From: DATBLE01 sp963719325
GTDB taxonomy: Bacteria > Actinomycetota > Thermoleophilia > Gaiellales > Gaiellaceae
DNA length: 64,000 nt
NCBI GenBank assembly: GCA_963719325.1
Contig: CAVRBW010000021.1
Span: forward strand, 69,261 to 133,260
Direction: 5' to 3'
In this document: positions 16,841-28,789 of the stretch, one piece after another
Layout of the letters: the number at the start of each line of letters is the position of its first letter
Numbering within the stretch: the first letter of the stretch is position 1
Translations under genes and position numbers: made by a program
Notes under the pieces: generated by a model
Database searches by the model: none
Seen by the model: only the letters and a program-made list of their open reading frames with translations
What the model was told of the DNA's origin: nothing

Positions 16841-18115
16841 ATGCTCCCCGGCGCGGCGCCGAAGATCCAGATTCCGCGCTGGATCCAGCTGGTCGGGCTT
16901 CCGCTGTTGCTCGTTCTGGCGTGGGTGGTGGCGGGCCGCGTCTTTCACGCGGTCTTCCTCTTCCTCGTCGCCAGCCTGGTCGCGTTGCTGCTCGACCCAC
17001 TGGTCAAGGGCATCGCCTCGGTCCGCATCGGGAGGTTCCAGATCCGCCGCGGCTTCTCGGTCGCGTTCGTGTACCTCAGCCTTGCCGCGGTGCTGATCGT
17101 CAGCATCTGGGCTCTCGCCACCGTCGTCGTCGATCAGACGAAGACGGCGGCAAATCGCTTCGACACCTACTTTACGGAGCCCCATGGACGGACTGGCCGG
17201 ACGGATGCCGACCGCGACGTCGACCGCCTCCAGCACTGGTTCAACACGCACGGGCTGGGCTCGATCAAGGTTCAGGAGCGCGGCCACCGCTGGGTGAGGC
17301 AGATCCAGAAGAAGGACGTCGGCAAGTACACGAACCGGATCGTCAACTTCGTCGAGGGTGCGGCGATCTCGATCGGCAAGCTCCTGTTCTCGCTGGTCGT
17401 GGTGATCGTCGCCTCGATCTACATGCTGCTCGACTTCTCGAAGCTGGCGAGGGCGATCGACCGACGATTCCCGCCGCATCCGGGCTCCCCGCCCCTGCTG
17501 GTGCGGGTGGAGCATGCCGTGGCCGGCTACGTGAAGGCGCAGCTGCTCGTCTCGCTGATCATCGGAGCGAGCGGCGGGCTGGGGATGTGGGTGCTCGGCG
17601 CCCTCGGCTGGGTCCCGGGTGCGGACAAGTACGCCCTGCTCTTCGGGGCGTGGGTCGCGGTCACCGAGCTGATCCCGTACCTCGGCCCGTGGCTCGGCGC
17701 GATTCCCGCCGGGATCTACGCCGCGGTCGTCCACCCGATCTCGTTGCTGTGGGTGACGATCCTGTTTCTCTTCATCCACCAGATCGAGGGGCATGTGGTC
17801 GTCCCGAACGTGATGGGGAGCGCGCTTCGCCTGCATCCCCTGCTGGTCATCTTCGGCCTGCTCGCCGGTGGAGAGATCTACGGGCTGCCGGGGATCCTGA
17901 TCACGCTGCCGCTGCTGGCCGCCGCGCGCGCGATCTACGAGTTCTTCTCCGAGCGAGTCGCGCTCGAGCCGTGGACCGAGAGCGGTCCGGTGCCGGTCGA
18001 GGTCGAGATCGGGCCGGCGCCGCCCCCCCAGGCCCCGATCGCGCCGGCGACGGACCAGGAGCCGGAGGCGACCGAGCCGCCGCCGCGGGCGCGACGTACC
18101 CGCCCGCGAGCTTGA
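16841..18115 (+). CDS. AI-2E family transporter (TqsA/PerM-like)
   Basis: 424 residues from ATG 16841. About eight hydrophobic segments; the family's conserved features are GYVKAQLLVSLIIGASGGLGMWVLG, TELIPYLGPWLGAIPAGIYA and HQIEGHVVVPNVMGSALRLHPLLVIFGLLAGGEIYGLPGILITLPL. The ~50-residue tail is Pro/Glu/Arg-rich and cytoplasmic. Members export small signals or act as Na/H-type carriers; substrate not readable here. Its TGA overlaps the TTG start of the ABC ATPase. Confidence 0.85.
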   Translation: MLPGAAPKIQIPRWIQLVGLPLLLVLAWVVAGRVFHAVFLFLVASLVALLLDPLVKGIASVRIGRFQIRRGFSVAFVYLSLAAVLIVSIWALATVVVDQTKTAANRFDTYFTEPHGRTGRTDADRDVDRLQHWFNTHGLGSIKVQERGHRWVRQIQKKDVGKYTNRIVNFVEGAAISIGKLLFSLVVVIVASIYMLLDFSKLARAIDRRFPPHPGSPPLLVRVEHAVAGYVKAQLLVSLIIGASGGLGMWVLGALGWVPGADKYALLFGAWVAVTELIPYLGPWLGAIPAGIYAAVVHPISLLWVTILFLFIHQIEGHVVVPNVMGSALRLHPLLVIFGLLAGGEIYGLPGILITLPLLAAARAIYEFFSERVALEPWTESGPVPVEVEIGPAPPPQAPIAPATDQEPEATEPPPRARRTRPRA

Positions 18116-18765
18116 CAGGCGCTCCGCTGCTGGCAGCCCGAGGCGTTTCGCGCCGCTTCGGCGACCAGGTCGCGCTCGAGCCGACCGACGCCCTCGTCCA
18201 GCCCGGGGAGGTGCTCGCCCTGGTCGGCCCGAACGGCGCGGGCAAGTCGACGCTGCTCGCGATCCTCGCCGGCGCGCTCGAGCCCAGCAGCGGCACGGTC
18301 GAGCGGTCACGGGCAATCCGGGTCGGATGGATGCCGCAGCGCCCGGCGCACTACGGCCGGCTGTCGCCGCGGCAGAACCTGGAGCTGTTCTCGCGCCTCG
18401 AGGGCGCCGGCGACCCGGGGGCCTCGCTCGTCCGGTTCGAGCTGCCCGGCGACGGGAGGCCGGCGGCCTCGTTGTCCGTGGGAAACCGGCAGCGGCTCGA
18501 CCTCGCGATCTCGCTGCTCGCAAGTCCCGAGGTGTTGCTCCTCGACGAGCCCACCGCTGCGCTCGACCCGCGCCAGCGACGGCGGCTCTGGGAGACGGCC
18601 GCATCTCTGCGCGACGAGGCGGGGGCGGTCGTTCTCGTCACTCAGAACGTCGAGGATCTCGAGCACGTCGCCGACCGGGTCATGGTCCTGCTCGAAGGCA
18701 AAGCGATCTTCGAAGGCTCGGTAACCGAGTACCTCGGGTCCGAGGCCGCCGGGGCGCTGCGCTGA
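18112..18765 (+). CDS. ABC transporter ATP-binding protein (ABC-2/CcmA-like)
   Basis: 217 residues from TTG 18112. Walker A LVGPNGAGKSTLLAILAG, Q-loop VGWMPQRPAHYG, a signature variant SLSVGNRQRLDLAISLL, Walker B EVLLLDEPTAALDP and the switch region VLVTQNVED. The signature reads SVGNRQ rather than the canonical LSGGQ, and the H-loop position is Asn. Works with the permease that follows; ABC-2 systems of this kind export lipids, heme or drugs. Confidence 0.88.
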   Translation: MTGAPLLAARGVSRRFGDQVALEPTDALVQPGEVLALVGPNGAGKSTLLAILAGALEPSSGTVERSRAIRVGWMPQRPAHYGRLSPRQNLELFSRLEGAGDPGASLVRFELPGDGRPAASLSVGNRQRLDLAISLLASPEVLLLDEPTAALDPRQRRRLWETAASLRDEAGAVVLVTQNVEDLEHVADRVMVLLEGKAIFEGSVTEYLGSEAAGALR

Positions 18766-18776
18766 GAGCCTCCGCG

Positions 18777-20104
18777 TTGATCCTGCGGAAGGACCTCCTC
18801 GTCTTGCGGCGGTCTCCGGTCCTGCTCGGCGTGCTCGTCGCCTACCCGCTCGTGATCGCGCTCCTGATCGGGCTGACCGCGGCGTACGCGAACGCCAAGC
18901 CGCGGGTCGCGCTCGTCGACCTGGACGGGATCCCGCCCAGGGTGAGCGTTGCCGGTTCGAGCTTCGACGTCGACGCGCTCATCGACCAGGTCGCGAAGAA
19001 CGTCGATCTCGTCCGCATGCGCGAAGGACAGGCGGCGGACCAGCTCGCCTCCGGGCGCGTCGCCGCCGTGATCACGATTCCGGCGGGCTTCGTCGCCGAG
19101 CTGAAGAACCTGGCCAGTCCGCACCTGACGCTCGCGACGGGCACCGGCGGGATCACCTCGCGGGTCCGCCAGCAGATGCAGGCGCTCGTCTACAGCCTGA
19201 ACCTGCGGCTGCAAAAGGCCTTCATCCAGGCCGACATCCGCTACGTCCAGCTGCTGCTGCACGGCGGCACGGGCACCGCGCTCGGCAGATCGTTCTCGAT
19301 CATCGGACTCGACGGGGCCGCGCGCCGGATCGCGCGCCTGCCGTCGTCGCCCGAGAAGGCCCAGATCACCGACTTCATCCACGACGCGCGCCTCGCGCTC
19401 GCCTACACGGACGGCGCGATCAGGGCGACCGCGTCCCCGATCGTCCTCGACGAGGACAAGGGCCACGGCCGGACGTCCTCCCTGTCGGCGCAGGCGCAGG
19501 CCTACGGCCTCGCGATCACGATCTGCTTCCTCGGCGTGTTGCTCGCCGCCGGAGCGCTCGCCGCCGAGCGCGACGAGAACGCGATCGGACGGCTCGTGCG
19601 CGGCCTGGTCGGCCTCGGCCAGCTGGTCGCCGCGAAGGTGGCGCTCGCGGCGGCGGTCGCAGTCGTTCTCGGCCTCGCGATCCTGGTCGGCTTCGGGATC
19701 GCGGTCGAGGTGGGCGACGTCTCCGGAGGGCAGCCATGGCAGCGGGTGCCGCTCGTGCTGGTCGGCATCGTGCTTGCCGGAGCGGCGGTCGGCGCGGTCG
19801 GAGCGCTGATCGGCGCGCTGGCCAGGGAGTCGAGGACGGCGTCGCTGGTCGGCGTCCTCGTGGTGCTCCCGGTCGTCTTCCTCGGGCTCGTGCCGCGCGA
19901 GATCGTCCCCGCCGCTGCGTGGATCAGCGACGCGTTTCCGTTCGCCCACGCCGTCCGCTTCTTCGCCTCCGCCCTCTACGACGGCTCGCCATGGAAGGTC
20001 GTCGGGCGTGAGGCGGCCTGGTTGGTCGGGCTCGGCGCCCTGTTCGGCGGGCTTGCACGCGTCTCCGTCGCCGCCTTGCCGTTGGAATGCCGCTCGGGCA
20101 CTAA
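18777..20104 (+). CDS. ABC-2 type permease, probable frameshift near C-terminus
   Basis: Starts at TTG 18777 (MILRKDLLVLRRSP). It has one N-terminal helix, a large extracytoplasmic domain (VALVDLDGIPPRVSVAGSSF ...) and five C-terminal helices (VLLAAGALAAERDENAIGRL ... VVLPVVFLGLVPREIVPAA), the normal ABC-2 layout. In its own frame it has no stop until 20336, deep inside hemB. With a one-base shift near 20060-20080 it would read RLAVGMPLGH and stop at TAA 20102-20104. I prefer the shifted end given similar indels elsewhere. Confidence 0.65.
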
Positions 20105-20107
20105 TCT
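20102..20107 (+). promoter_or_regulatory. -10 box (TAATCT) of hemB
   Basis: TAATCT ends 6 bases before ATC 20114, the position where hemB homology begins. Spacing equals that of the other leaderless genes in this window. Confidence 0.45.
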
Positions 20108-20113
20108 TTCCGC

Positions 20114-21079
20114 ATCAGCGCCTTTCCCGTCACGCGTCTACGCCGCCTCCGACGAACCGGGGCGCTGCGCTCGCTCGTTCGCGAGACGCGACTCGAGCTC
20201 GACGACTTCGTCATGCCGCTCTTCGTCGGGCCGCAGACGGTCCCGAACGAGGCGTTGCCGGCGATGGGGCGCTGGTCGGTCGAGGACGTCGTCGGCGAGG
20301 TGGACGCACTGGCCGGCGCGGGCGTCAAGGCGGTGATCCTGTTCGGCATCCCCGACGAGAAGGACGACGAGGGCTCGGGGGCCTGGGACGAGGACGGCGT
20401 CGTCCAGCGTGCCCTGGGTGCGCTGCGACCGCGCTTCCCGGAGCTCGTCCTGCTCACCGACGTCTGTCTCTGCGAGTACACGGTCCACGGCCACTGCGGG
20501 GTGCTGGTGAAGAAACCCGCATGGGGGGACGGCGGGATCGACAACGACGAGACGCTCGAGCTGCTCGCCCGGACGGCGGTCAGCCACGTCGAGGCGGGCG
20601 CGGACGCGGTCTGCCCGAGCGACATGATGGACGGGCGGGTCGCCGCGGTCCGCGAAGCGCTGCCGGAGACGCCGATCGTCGCCTACTCGGCCAAGTACGC
20701 GTCCGCGTTCTACGGGCCCTTCCGCGAGGCGGCCGACTCGGCGCCGGCTTTCGGCGACCGGCGGAGCTACCAGATGGATCCGGCGAACGTCCGCGAGGCG
20801 CTGCGCGAGTGCGAGCTGGACGTGGCCGAAGGCGCCGACGTGATCATGATCAAGCCCGCTCTCCCCTATCTGGACGTGATCCGAGCGGCCCGGGAGCGCT
20901 TCGACCTCCCGCTCGCCGCCTACAACGTCTCCGGCGAGTACGCGATGGTCAAGGCGGCTGCGGCACACGGCTGGCTGGAGGAACGCGAGGCCGCGCTCGA
21001 GTCGCTGACCGCGATCAAGCGTGCCGGCGCGGACATCGTGATCTCGTACTGGACGAAGAATCTGGCTGCATGGCTCTAG
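20114..21079 (+). CDS. hemB: Delta-aminolevulinic acid dehydratase (porphobilinogen synthase), apparent ATC start
   Basis: 321 residues if translation begins at ATC 20114 (reads I/M-SAFPVTRLRRLRRTGALR, the usual HemB N-terminus). An in-frame TAA at 20102 rules out any upstream start, and the first ATG (20213, MPLFVGP) would remove 33 conserved residues. Family motifs are intact: VLLTDVCLCEYTVHGHCG (Cys metal ligands region), PSDMMDGRV, YSAKYASAFYGPFREAA, IMIKPALPYLDVI (Schiff-base Lys) and YNVSGEYAM. Condenses two ALA to porphobilinogen. Overlaps hemL by 10 bases. Confidence 0.88.
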   Translation: MSAFPVTRLRRLRRTGALRSLVRETRLELDDFVMPLFVGPQTVPNEALPAMGRWSVEDVVGEVDALAGAGVKAVILFGIPDEKDDEGSGAWDEDGVVQRALGALRPRFPELVLLTDVCLCEYTVHGHCGVLVKKPAWGDGGIDNDETLELLARTAVSHVEAGADAVCPSDMMDGRVAAVREALPETPIVAYSAKYASAFYGPFREAADSAPAFGDRRSYQMDPANVREALRECELDVAEGADVIMIKPALPYLDVIRAARERFDLPLAAYNVSGEYAMVKAAAAHGWLEEREAALESLTAIKRAGADIVISYWTKNLAAWL

Positions 21080-22332
21080 GCACGCGCTCCGATCTCTATC
21101 GGAGGGCGCTGAAGCTGATCCCCGGCGGCGTCAACTCGCCCGTGCGGGCGATGCAGGCGGTCGGACTCGACGAGCCCGTCTTCATGAGGCGAGGGCTGGG
21201 CGCGGAGATCGAGGACGTCGACGGCCGCCGCTACGTCGACTGGGTGATGTCCTGGGGGCCGCTGATCTTCGGGCACGCCGATCCGGAGACCCTCGCTGCG
21301 GTGGTCGAGGCCGCCGAGCGGGGAACCTCGTTCGGCGCCCCGACGGAAGCCGAGGTCGAGCTGGCGGCCGAGATCGTGGACGCCGTTCCGTCGATCGAGC
21401 TGGTGCGGCTCGTGTCTTCGGGAACAGAGGCTGCGATGTCCGCGCTTCGGCTCGCCCGGGCGGCGACGCACCGGAGTCGCGTGATCAAGTTCGCCGGCTG
21501 CTACCACGGGCACGCCGACGCGCTGCTCGCGAGCGCAGGCTCCGGCCTCGCGACGCTCGGGATCCCCTCGTCGCCGGGCGTTCCGACAGGCGCAGCGGGC
21601 GACACGATCATCTGTCGCTTCAACGACGTCGACGCGGTGGCGGGCGCGGTCGCGCAGTGGGGCGAAGGGCTCGCGTGCGTGATCGTCGAGCCGGTCGCGG
21701 GGAACATGGGGGTGGTGCCGCCGGCGCCGGGCTTCCTCGAGGCGCTGCGCGCGCTCTGCGACGCGTCTGGTGCCCTGCTCGTGTTCGACGAGGTGATCAC
21801 CGGCTTTCGGGTCGGTCGCGGTGGCGCTCAGGAGCGCTTCGGCGTCCTTCCGGACCTGACGATCCTCGGCAAGATCGTCGGCGGCGGCCTTCCGCTCGCC
21901 GCGTTCGGCGGCCGGGCCGAGGTGATGGAGCGGCTCGCGCCCGCTGGCGACGTGTACCAGGCGGGCACGCTCTCCGGGAATCCCCTCGCGACCGCGGCCG
22001 GGGTGTCGGTCCTGCGCAGGTTGCGCGACCCGGAGGTCTACGAGCGGCTCGAGGACGTCGGGCGGGAGCTCGAGACGGGGCTCGAGCCGTTCGGCCGCGT
22101 GCAGCGGGTCGGCGGGATGCTGACGCTGTTCATGCACGACGAGCCGGTGCGGAGCTTCGACGACGCCCAGGCCTGCGACACCGGCCGGTACGCAGAGCTC
22201 TTCCGTCATCTGCTCGCGCAGGGCGTCTACGTGGCGCCGTCGCAGTTCGAGGCGCTCTTCGTCTCGACCGTGCACGGCCACGACGAGGTCGATCGGACGG
22301 TGGAGGCCGTTGCCGGCTTCTTCGGTTGCTGA
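21070..22332 (+). CDS. hemL: Glutamate-1-semialdehyde 2,1-aminomutase
   Basis: 420 residues from ATG 21070. PLP enzyme motifs: SGTEAAMSALRLARA, IKFAGCYHGHADALL, LVFDEVITGFRVG, and the PLP lysine in LTILGKIVGGGLPLAAFGG; QAGTLSGNPLATAAG follows. Makes 5-aminolevulinate, the substrate of HemB, so hemB-hemL here is a heme-precursor pair of the C5 pathway. Confidence 0.93.
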   Translation: MALGTRSDLYRRALKLIPGGVNSPVRAMQAVGLDEPVFMRRGLGAEIEDVDGRRYVDWVMSWGPLIFGHADPETLAAVVEAAERGTSFGAPTEAEVELAAEIVDAVPSIELVRLVSSGTEAAMSALRLARAATHRSRVIKFAGCYHGHADALLASAGSGLATLGIPSSPGVPTGAAGDTIICRFNDVDAVAGAVAQWGEGLACVIVEPVAGNMGVVPPAPGFLEALRALCDASGALLVFDEVITGFRVGRGGAQERFGVLPDLTILGKIVGGGLPLAAFGGRAEVMERLAPAGDVYQAGTLSGNPLATAAGVSVLRRLRDPEVYERLEDVGRELETGLEPFGRVQRVGGMLTLFMHDEPVRSFDDAQACDTGRYAELFRHLLAQGVYVAPSQFEALFVSTVHGHDEVDRTVEAVAGFFGC

Positions 22333-22828
22333 TCTGTGGCACGTGATCGCCGACGAGGCGAGTCGTGAGAGCTCGCTCTGGGCCGAGGCGCTCCGCCCGC
22401 AGCATCAGCGCGAGCTCACGCCGGTCTTCTCTCCCCTGGGCCAAGCGCAGTACGCGCTCGGCCTGGAAACCATCTACGAGGGCTACCTGCTCCACTACGG
22501 ACGGCCGCGGCTCTTCGCGCCTCGCGATCGCGACGCGACGCTCCTGCTCGGCGACTACCTCTACGCCCACGGGCTCGTCCGGATCGCCGCGCACCAGGAT
22601 GTCGATGCCGTGGCCGACCTCGCAGCGCTGATCTCCCTCTGCGCCCAGCTGCGCGCGGACGGGAGGTCGGGTGACGGCGAAGCATGGGCGGCGAGCGCGG
22701 CCCGGCTCGGCCGACGCCCGCTGACGGAGACGAGCGACCCTTCGGCGCTGAAGGCTCTCGCCGCGGCCGACGCGGGCGCCGGCGCGGTCGAGCAGGCGCT
22801 CTCTCTTCACCGGCTACGCGTGGGTTAG
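22310..22828 (+). CDS. Conserved-looking soluble protein downstream of hemL, unknown function
   Basis: 172 residues from TTG 22310, overlapping hemL by 23 bases; GTG 22343 is an alternative start. Sequence is helix-rich (TPVFSPLGQAQYALGLETIYEGYLLHYG, LLGDYLYAHGLVRIA, ADLAALISLCAQLRADG) and lacks signal or membrane segments. The LLGDYLYAHG-type Asp/His pattern is faintly like helical metal-binding or polyprenyl-synthase-like folds, but I cannot assign a family. Likely in the hem operon by position. Confidence 0.5.
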   Translation: MPASSVADLWHVIADEASRESSLWAEALRPQHQRELTPVFSPLGQAQYALGLETIYEGYLLHYGRPRLFAPRDRDATLLLGDYLYAHGLVRIAAHQDVDAVADLAALISLCAQLRADGRSGDGEAWAASAARLGRRPLTETSDPSALKALAAADAGAGAVEQALSLHRLRVG

Positions 22829-22831
22829 ACT
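22826..22831 (+). promoter_or_regulatory. -10 box (TAGACT), leaderless type
   Basis: TAGACT, partly within the upstream stop codon region, ends 6 bases before GTG 22838. Confidence 0.45.
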
Positions 22832-22837
22832 CGCGCC

Positions 22838-22969
22838 GTGCTCGCGCTGCTCGCCGACGCCGCCTCCGAGGGGCGGGACGTGATCACCGGCATGCTGATC
22901 GTCGGCGCCGTGTTCCTGGGCGTGATCGCGCTCGGCACGCTCTCGCGCAAGCTCCGCAAGAGGCACTGA
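22838..22969 (+). CDS. Tiny single-pass membrane protein
   Basis: 43 residues from GTG 22838: a short Asp/Glu/Gly-containing head, one hydrophobic helix (GMLIVGAVFLGVIALGTL) and a basic tail SRKLRKRH. It has its own leaderless-type -10 box. Too short for a family call. It is the last clean gene before the degraded segment. Confidence 0.5.
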   Translation: MLALLADAASEGRDVITGMLIVGAVFLGVIALGTLSRKLRKRH

Positions 22970-22992
22970 GCGGGCCCCGCCGGTGAGAGTCG

Positions 22993-25625
<2,633 letters not shown>

Positions 25626-25629
25626 CTGA

Positions 25630-26335
25630 CCTAGGAAGAGAGAGATAGAGATCGGGAGCGTGAACTTGAAAGGGAAGTAGATGAACGAGAGCGCCCACGT
25701 GAACTAGTCCCAGCTGGCGAGGAACGAGAAGAGAGACGACGGACGAGAGCGCGGGCCGCGAGAGCGGCAAGAACGAGCTGCAAGAAGAGAGTCCAAGGGC
25801 TAGACGCCGTCGACGACCATCGCCTCCTCGAGCTCGCGCGGAATGACCTGGAAGAAGCTGTGCAGCAGGAACGTGTACAGCGCGAGATTGCCGCCGGTGT
25901 AGAAGACGACCAGACCGCACAGCGCAGTCGACCAGCAACAGCTTCTTCGCGAGCAAGAACTGCGGGATGAGCATCATCATCCCGGACCATCAACCCAGCA
26001 GCATCAGCGCGAAAAGCATCAACGTACAGGAAAGACAGAAACGAGCGAACGAGAAAGCCATCAACGATGAGAGCAGAAAAGAGACGAACTGTCGTCACGA
26101 CGGCGACGAAGAGCGAGAAGAGGAAGTAGAGGCAGAACTGGTACGACGTCTACGCGTCGATGTAGTTGGACGACGTCGGATGGTGAGGGAGGAACTACAA
26201 CGGGATCTCGAGCACGAGCGAAGTACGGCTAGAACGAGGTCGCGAGCATGTACGCGAACGGCACCATCATCACGACGGCGACAGCAGCGAGCAGAAGCAG
26301 ACGTGTGCCCGGATCGCGCGAAATGACAGTGAAGC
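25630..26335 (-). pseudogene. Sugar ABC transporter permease, MalG-like (CUT1), heavily frameshifted
   Basis: Minus-strand fragments in several frames. The N-terminal helix is LLLLAAVAVVMMVPFAYMLATSF (about 26330-26230). Later comes MMMLIPQFLLAKKLLLVD (near 25960). The diagnostic EAA loop, LLHSFFQVIPRELEEAMVVDG, is readable at about 25880-25800. These are in MalG order but many indels break the frame. In a CUT1 importer this is the second membrane subunit. The damage pattern suggests sequence error, not decay. Confidence 0.6.
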
Positions 26336-26389
26336 TGAAGAAGACCATCAGGCGCGCGCCTAGACCGAACGACGGAAGAGGCGAAGCTG

Positions 26390-27245
26390 CGACGAGCGAG
26401 AGCACGAACACGATCAGCGAGAGAATGAACGCAGAGCGCGGAGCCGTAGCCGAAGTCGAGGAACGAGAACGCCCCGGTACATGTACGTCGTAGTACCTGC
26501 GTCTCGTCGAGCGGGCCGCTACAGTAATCAGGAAGACGGAGATGAAGACGTAGAAGCTGCCGATGACGAGCATCACGGTGACGAAGGCGAGCACGGGACG
26601 GATAGACGGCAGCGACACGGCACGGAACCGCGCGACAAGACTTCGCGCCGTCGACTGCGGCCGCTTCCTTCAGCTCGAGCGGCACGAACTGGAGCGCGGC
26701 GAGGAAGATCACCATCGACCAGCCGATACCCTTTCCAGATGCCGAGGATGCTGAGCGCGAGCAACGCCGACCAGCGAGCGCCGAGCCAGTCGATGTTGTG
26801 ACCGACCAGATGCAGAGTTGTCGTGCAGGACAAAGTTGAAGAGGCCGCCGTCGGTGATGAACAGGTACAGGAAGAGAAGAGAGACGACGACCCAGCTCGT
26901 CACGACTGGGACGTAGAAGAGCGTCCGGTAGAGGCCGCGCGCCGGCATTCGAGCGTCGAGAAGAACGGCGCCGCGAGGCCGAGGACGATCTGCCCCGGCA
27001 CCTAAAGGCCATGTAGAAGCCGGTGTTCTCGAGCGCACGACAGAAGATAGGATCGTGGATCGCGAGGTTGTAGTTGGAAGACCCGAGGAACGCGCTGGCT
27101 GTTCCTGGGAACCAGCGACCAGTTGTAGAGGCTGATCTGGAACGCCCGCACTATCGGTACAGGATCACGAGCGCGAACAGCAGGAACCCCGGCGCTAGGA
27201 ACAGATACGCGGCTGTTACGTCCTTGCGCCGGCGAGACGTCTTCT
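26390..27245 (-). pseudogene. Sugar ABC transporter permease, MalF-like (CUT1), heavily frameshifted
   Basis: Minus-strand fragments run RRRRKDVTAAYLFLAPGF then LLFALVILYR (about 27240-27155) and FQISLYNW. Further on are GSFYVFISVFLIT-like and FSFLDFGYGSA segments (about 26600-26440), in the order expected for a MalF-type permease. Partner of the MalG-like remnant. Frame breaks are frequent. Confidence 0.55.
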
Positions 27246-27301
27246 CGTTACGCTCGGGCGCAGCGCTGAGGCGCTGCGCCCCTTGTCTCCGTCGTGCTTG
27301 C

Positions 27302-27358
27302 TATATATATATATTTTTATTTTTTTTTTTATTTTTTTTTTTTTTTTTTTTATTTTAT
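27302..27358 (+). repeat. (TA)n plus poly-T tract
   Basis: TATATATATATAT is followed by about 45 bases that are nearly all T. It lies between the MalF-like and binding-protein remnants and has the look of the poly-A artefact at 22993. Confidence 0.7.
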
Positions 27359-27368
27359 GAGTTGCTAT

Positions 27369-28642
27369 CTATATTTTGAGGAGACCGTCAACCTGCTTGG
27401 CGGCGTCGGTCAGCGCCTGCTGCTCGTCTCTGATCCTGGAACGCTCTTGGCGACGGCTTTGGTGTCACCTGTGTCGATCTGCGTCCACTTCGGAGCTCGG
27501 GGTGCGCGGCTTCTAGCGGTCGACGAGCTGCTTCACGAAGGTCGCGTAGTACGAGATGGATCTCGCGTCAGCTACTTAGCCGACGAACGTCAGCACCGGC
27601 ATCTGCCTGCGATGCGCCATCTGCGCCTGGAACCGTAGAGAGCATGTAACGCAGGAACTGCTGCGCGCGGCTCCTGGTGCTTCGACGACTTGGTCATGAC
27701 GATGTCCTCACCGCCGACGACGCTGACGCTTCCGCCCGGCCCTGCAAGGAACGGCTCCCCTCGACCTTCGATGTTGGGATAAGGCGATGCTGAAGATCGC
27801 GTCAACCACGGGCCGTCCAGAATCGATGCGTACTTGCTTCTGAGTGAGCCCGTCATACGGTGCCGAGGCCGCGCGTTGGAGTTGATCACGATGTACGAGG
27901 GCATCTCGCCGGCCTTGTACAGGTTGACGAGCATCTGCATAGCGGCGACGCTCTTCGCCGTGTTGAGGATAGCCGGTCGCCTTCGTGTACGTGCCGTTCG
28001 TGATGACTGCCGCCGTTCGGACCAGATCCACGGGCAAGATGTTCCAGCAGCTCAGTGCCCTCTCGGCGTACAGGTAGCACCTTTCGCCTTGCCCGCGCCG
28101 CTCGACTTGCAGCTGGGCGAACGTCTTCGGCGGCGCGCGCGACCCGACGGAGCAGCGCCGGCGATTGTAAGTAGAACATACGCGTGTTCGTGTCGAGCGG
28201 CAGGCCGTAGTAGTGGCCCTTCCAGTAGTTCGTCGCGAGCGGCCCCGGGAACACCTTCGAGCTCGCCACTCCTTGAAGTCGGGCATCGATCTTGTCGAGC
28301 GGTGCGAAGCACGCCGAGATTCGCGAGCTCCGGTACCCAGATGATGTCGGCGCGGACGAGGTCGGGTAGCTGCTACCGGCCTCGCCGGTCACGAGCTTCT
28401 GCTGCAGATCCTCGTAGCGATCGTCACCTCCTTACTTTGATTCCGGATTCTTCTCGAAGCCGGGATGACCACCTTCCTCAAGCGCTTCACCTCGCGTCTC
28501 AGCCGCTCGCTGCGTAGGCATCCCAGAACGTGATCGTGGTAGTCTTGCTACATCGCGCTGTCGAGCGCGCGCCGACCGCCGATCCTGCCATCACCGCGAC
28601 TGCGGCGGCGACACCGATGCCAAGAGTCATACGGACACGCAT
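27369..28642 (-). pseudogene. Sugar ABC transporter substrate-binding protein, heavily frameshifted
   Basis: Begins at ATG 28642 with a clean signal peptide (MRVRMTLGIGVAAAVAVMAG) followed by TTTITFWDAYAA, the usual mature start of family 1 extracellular solute-binding proteins. It ends with QQALTDAAKQVDGLLKI and a TAG at 27369-27371, also typical. In between, fragments such as PLATNYWKGHYYGLPLDTNTRMFY are split over frames. It would deliver sugar to the MalF/MalG pair. Confidence 0.65.
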
Positions 28643-28789
28643 TTTCCTACGACCTCCTAAAAGTGCGGGATGGCGGCGAGCAACGTACGCCGGAGTGCTC
28701 AGCGGGACGTGACTACGCTCAGACGACCACCCCCTCGCCGGGCGCTCGACGCGAGCCGGCTCGCATCGTAGCGTTTCAGCGTCGCCGTC

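Noticed and set aside
15893..18604. Very long minus-strand open frame of about 900 codons
   Set aside because: Only the part from 16657 down to 15893 has protein-like features; the rest is the high-GC antisense of the AI-2E transporter and ABC genes.
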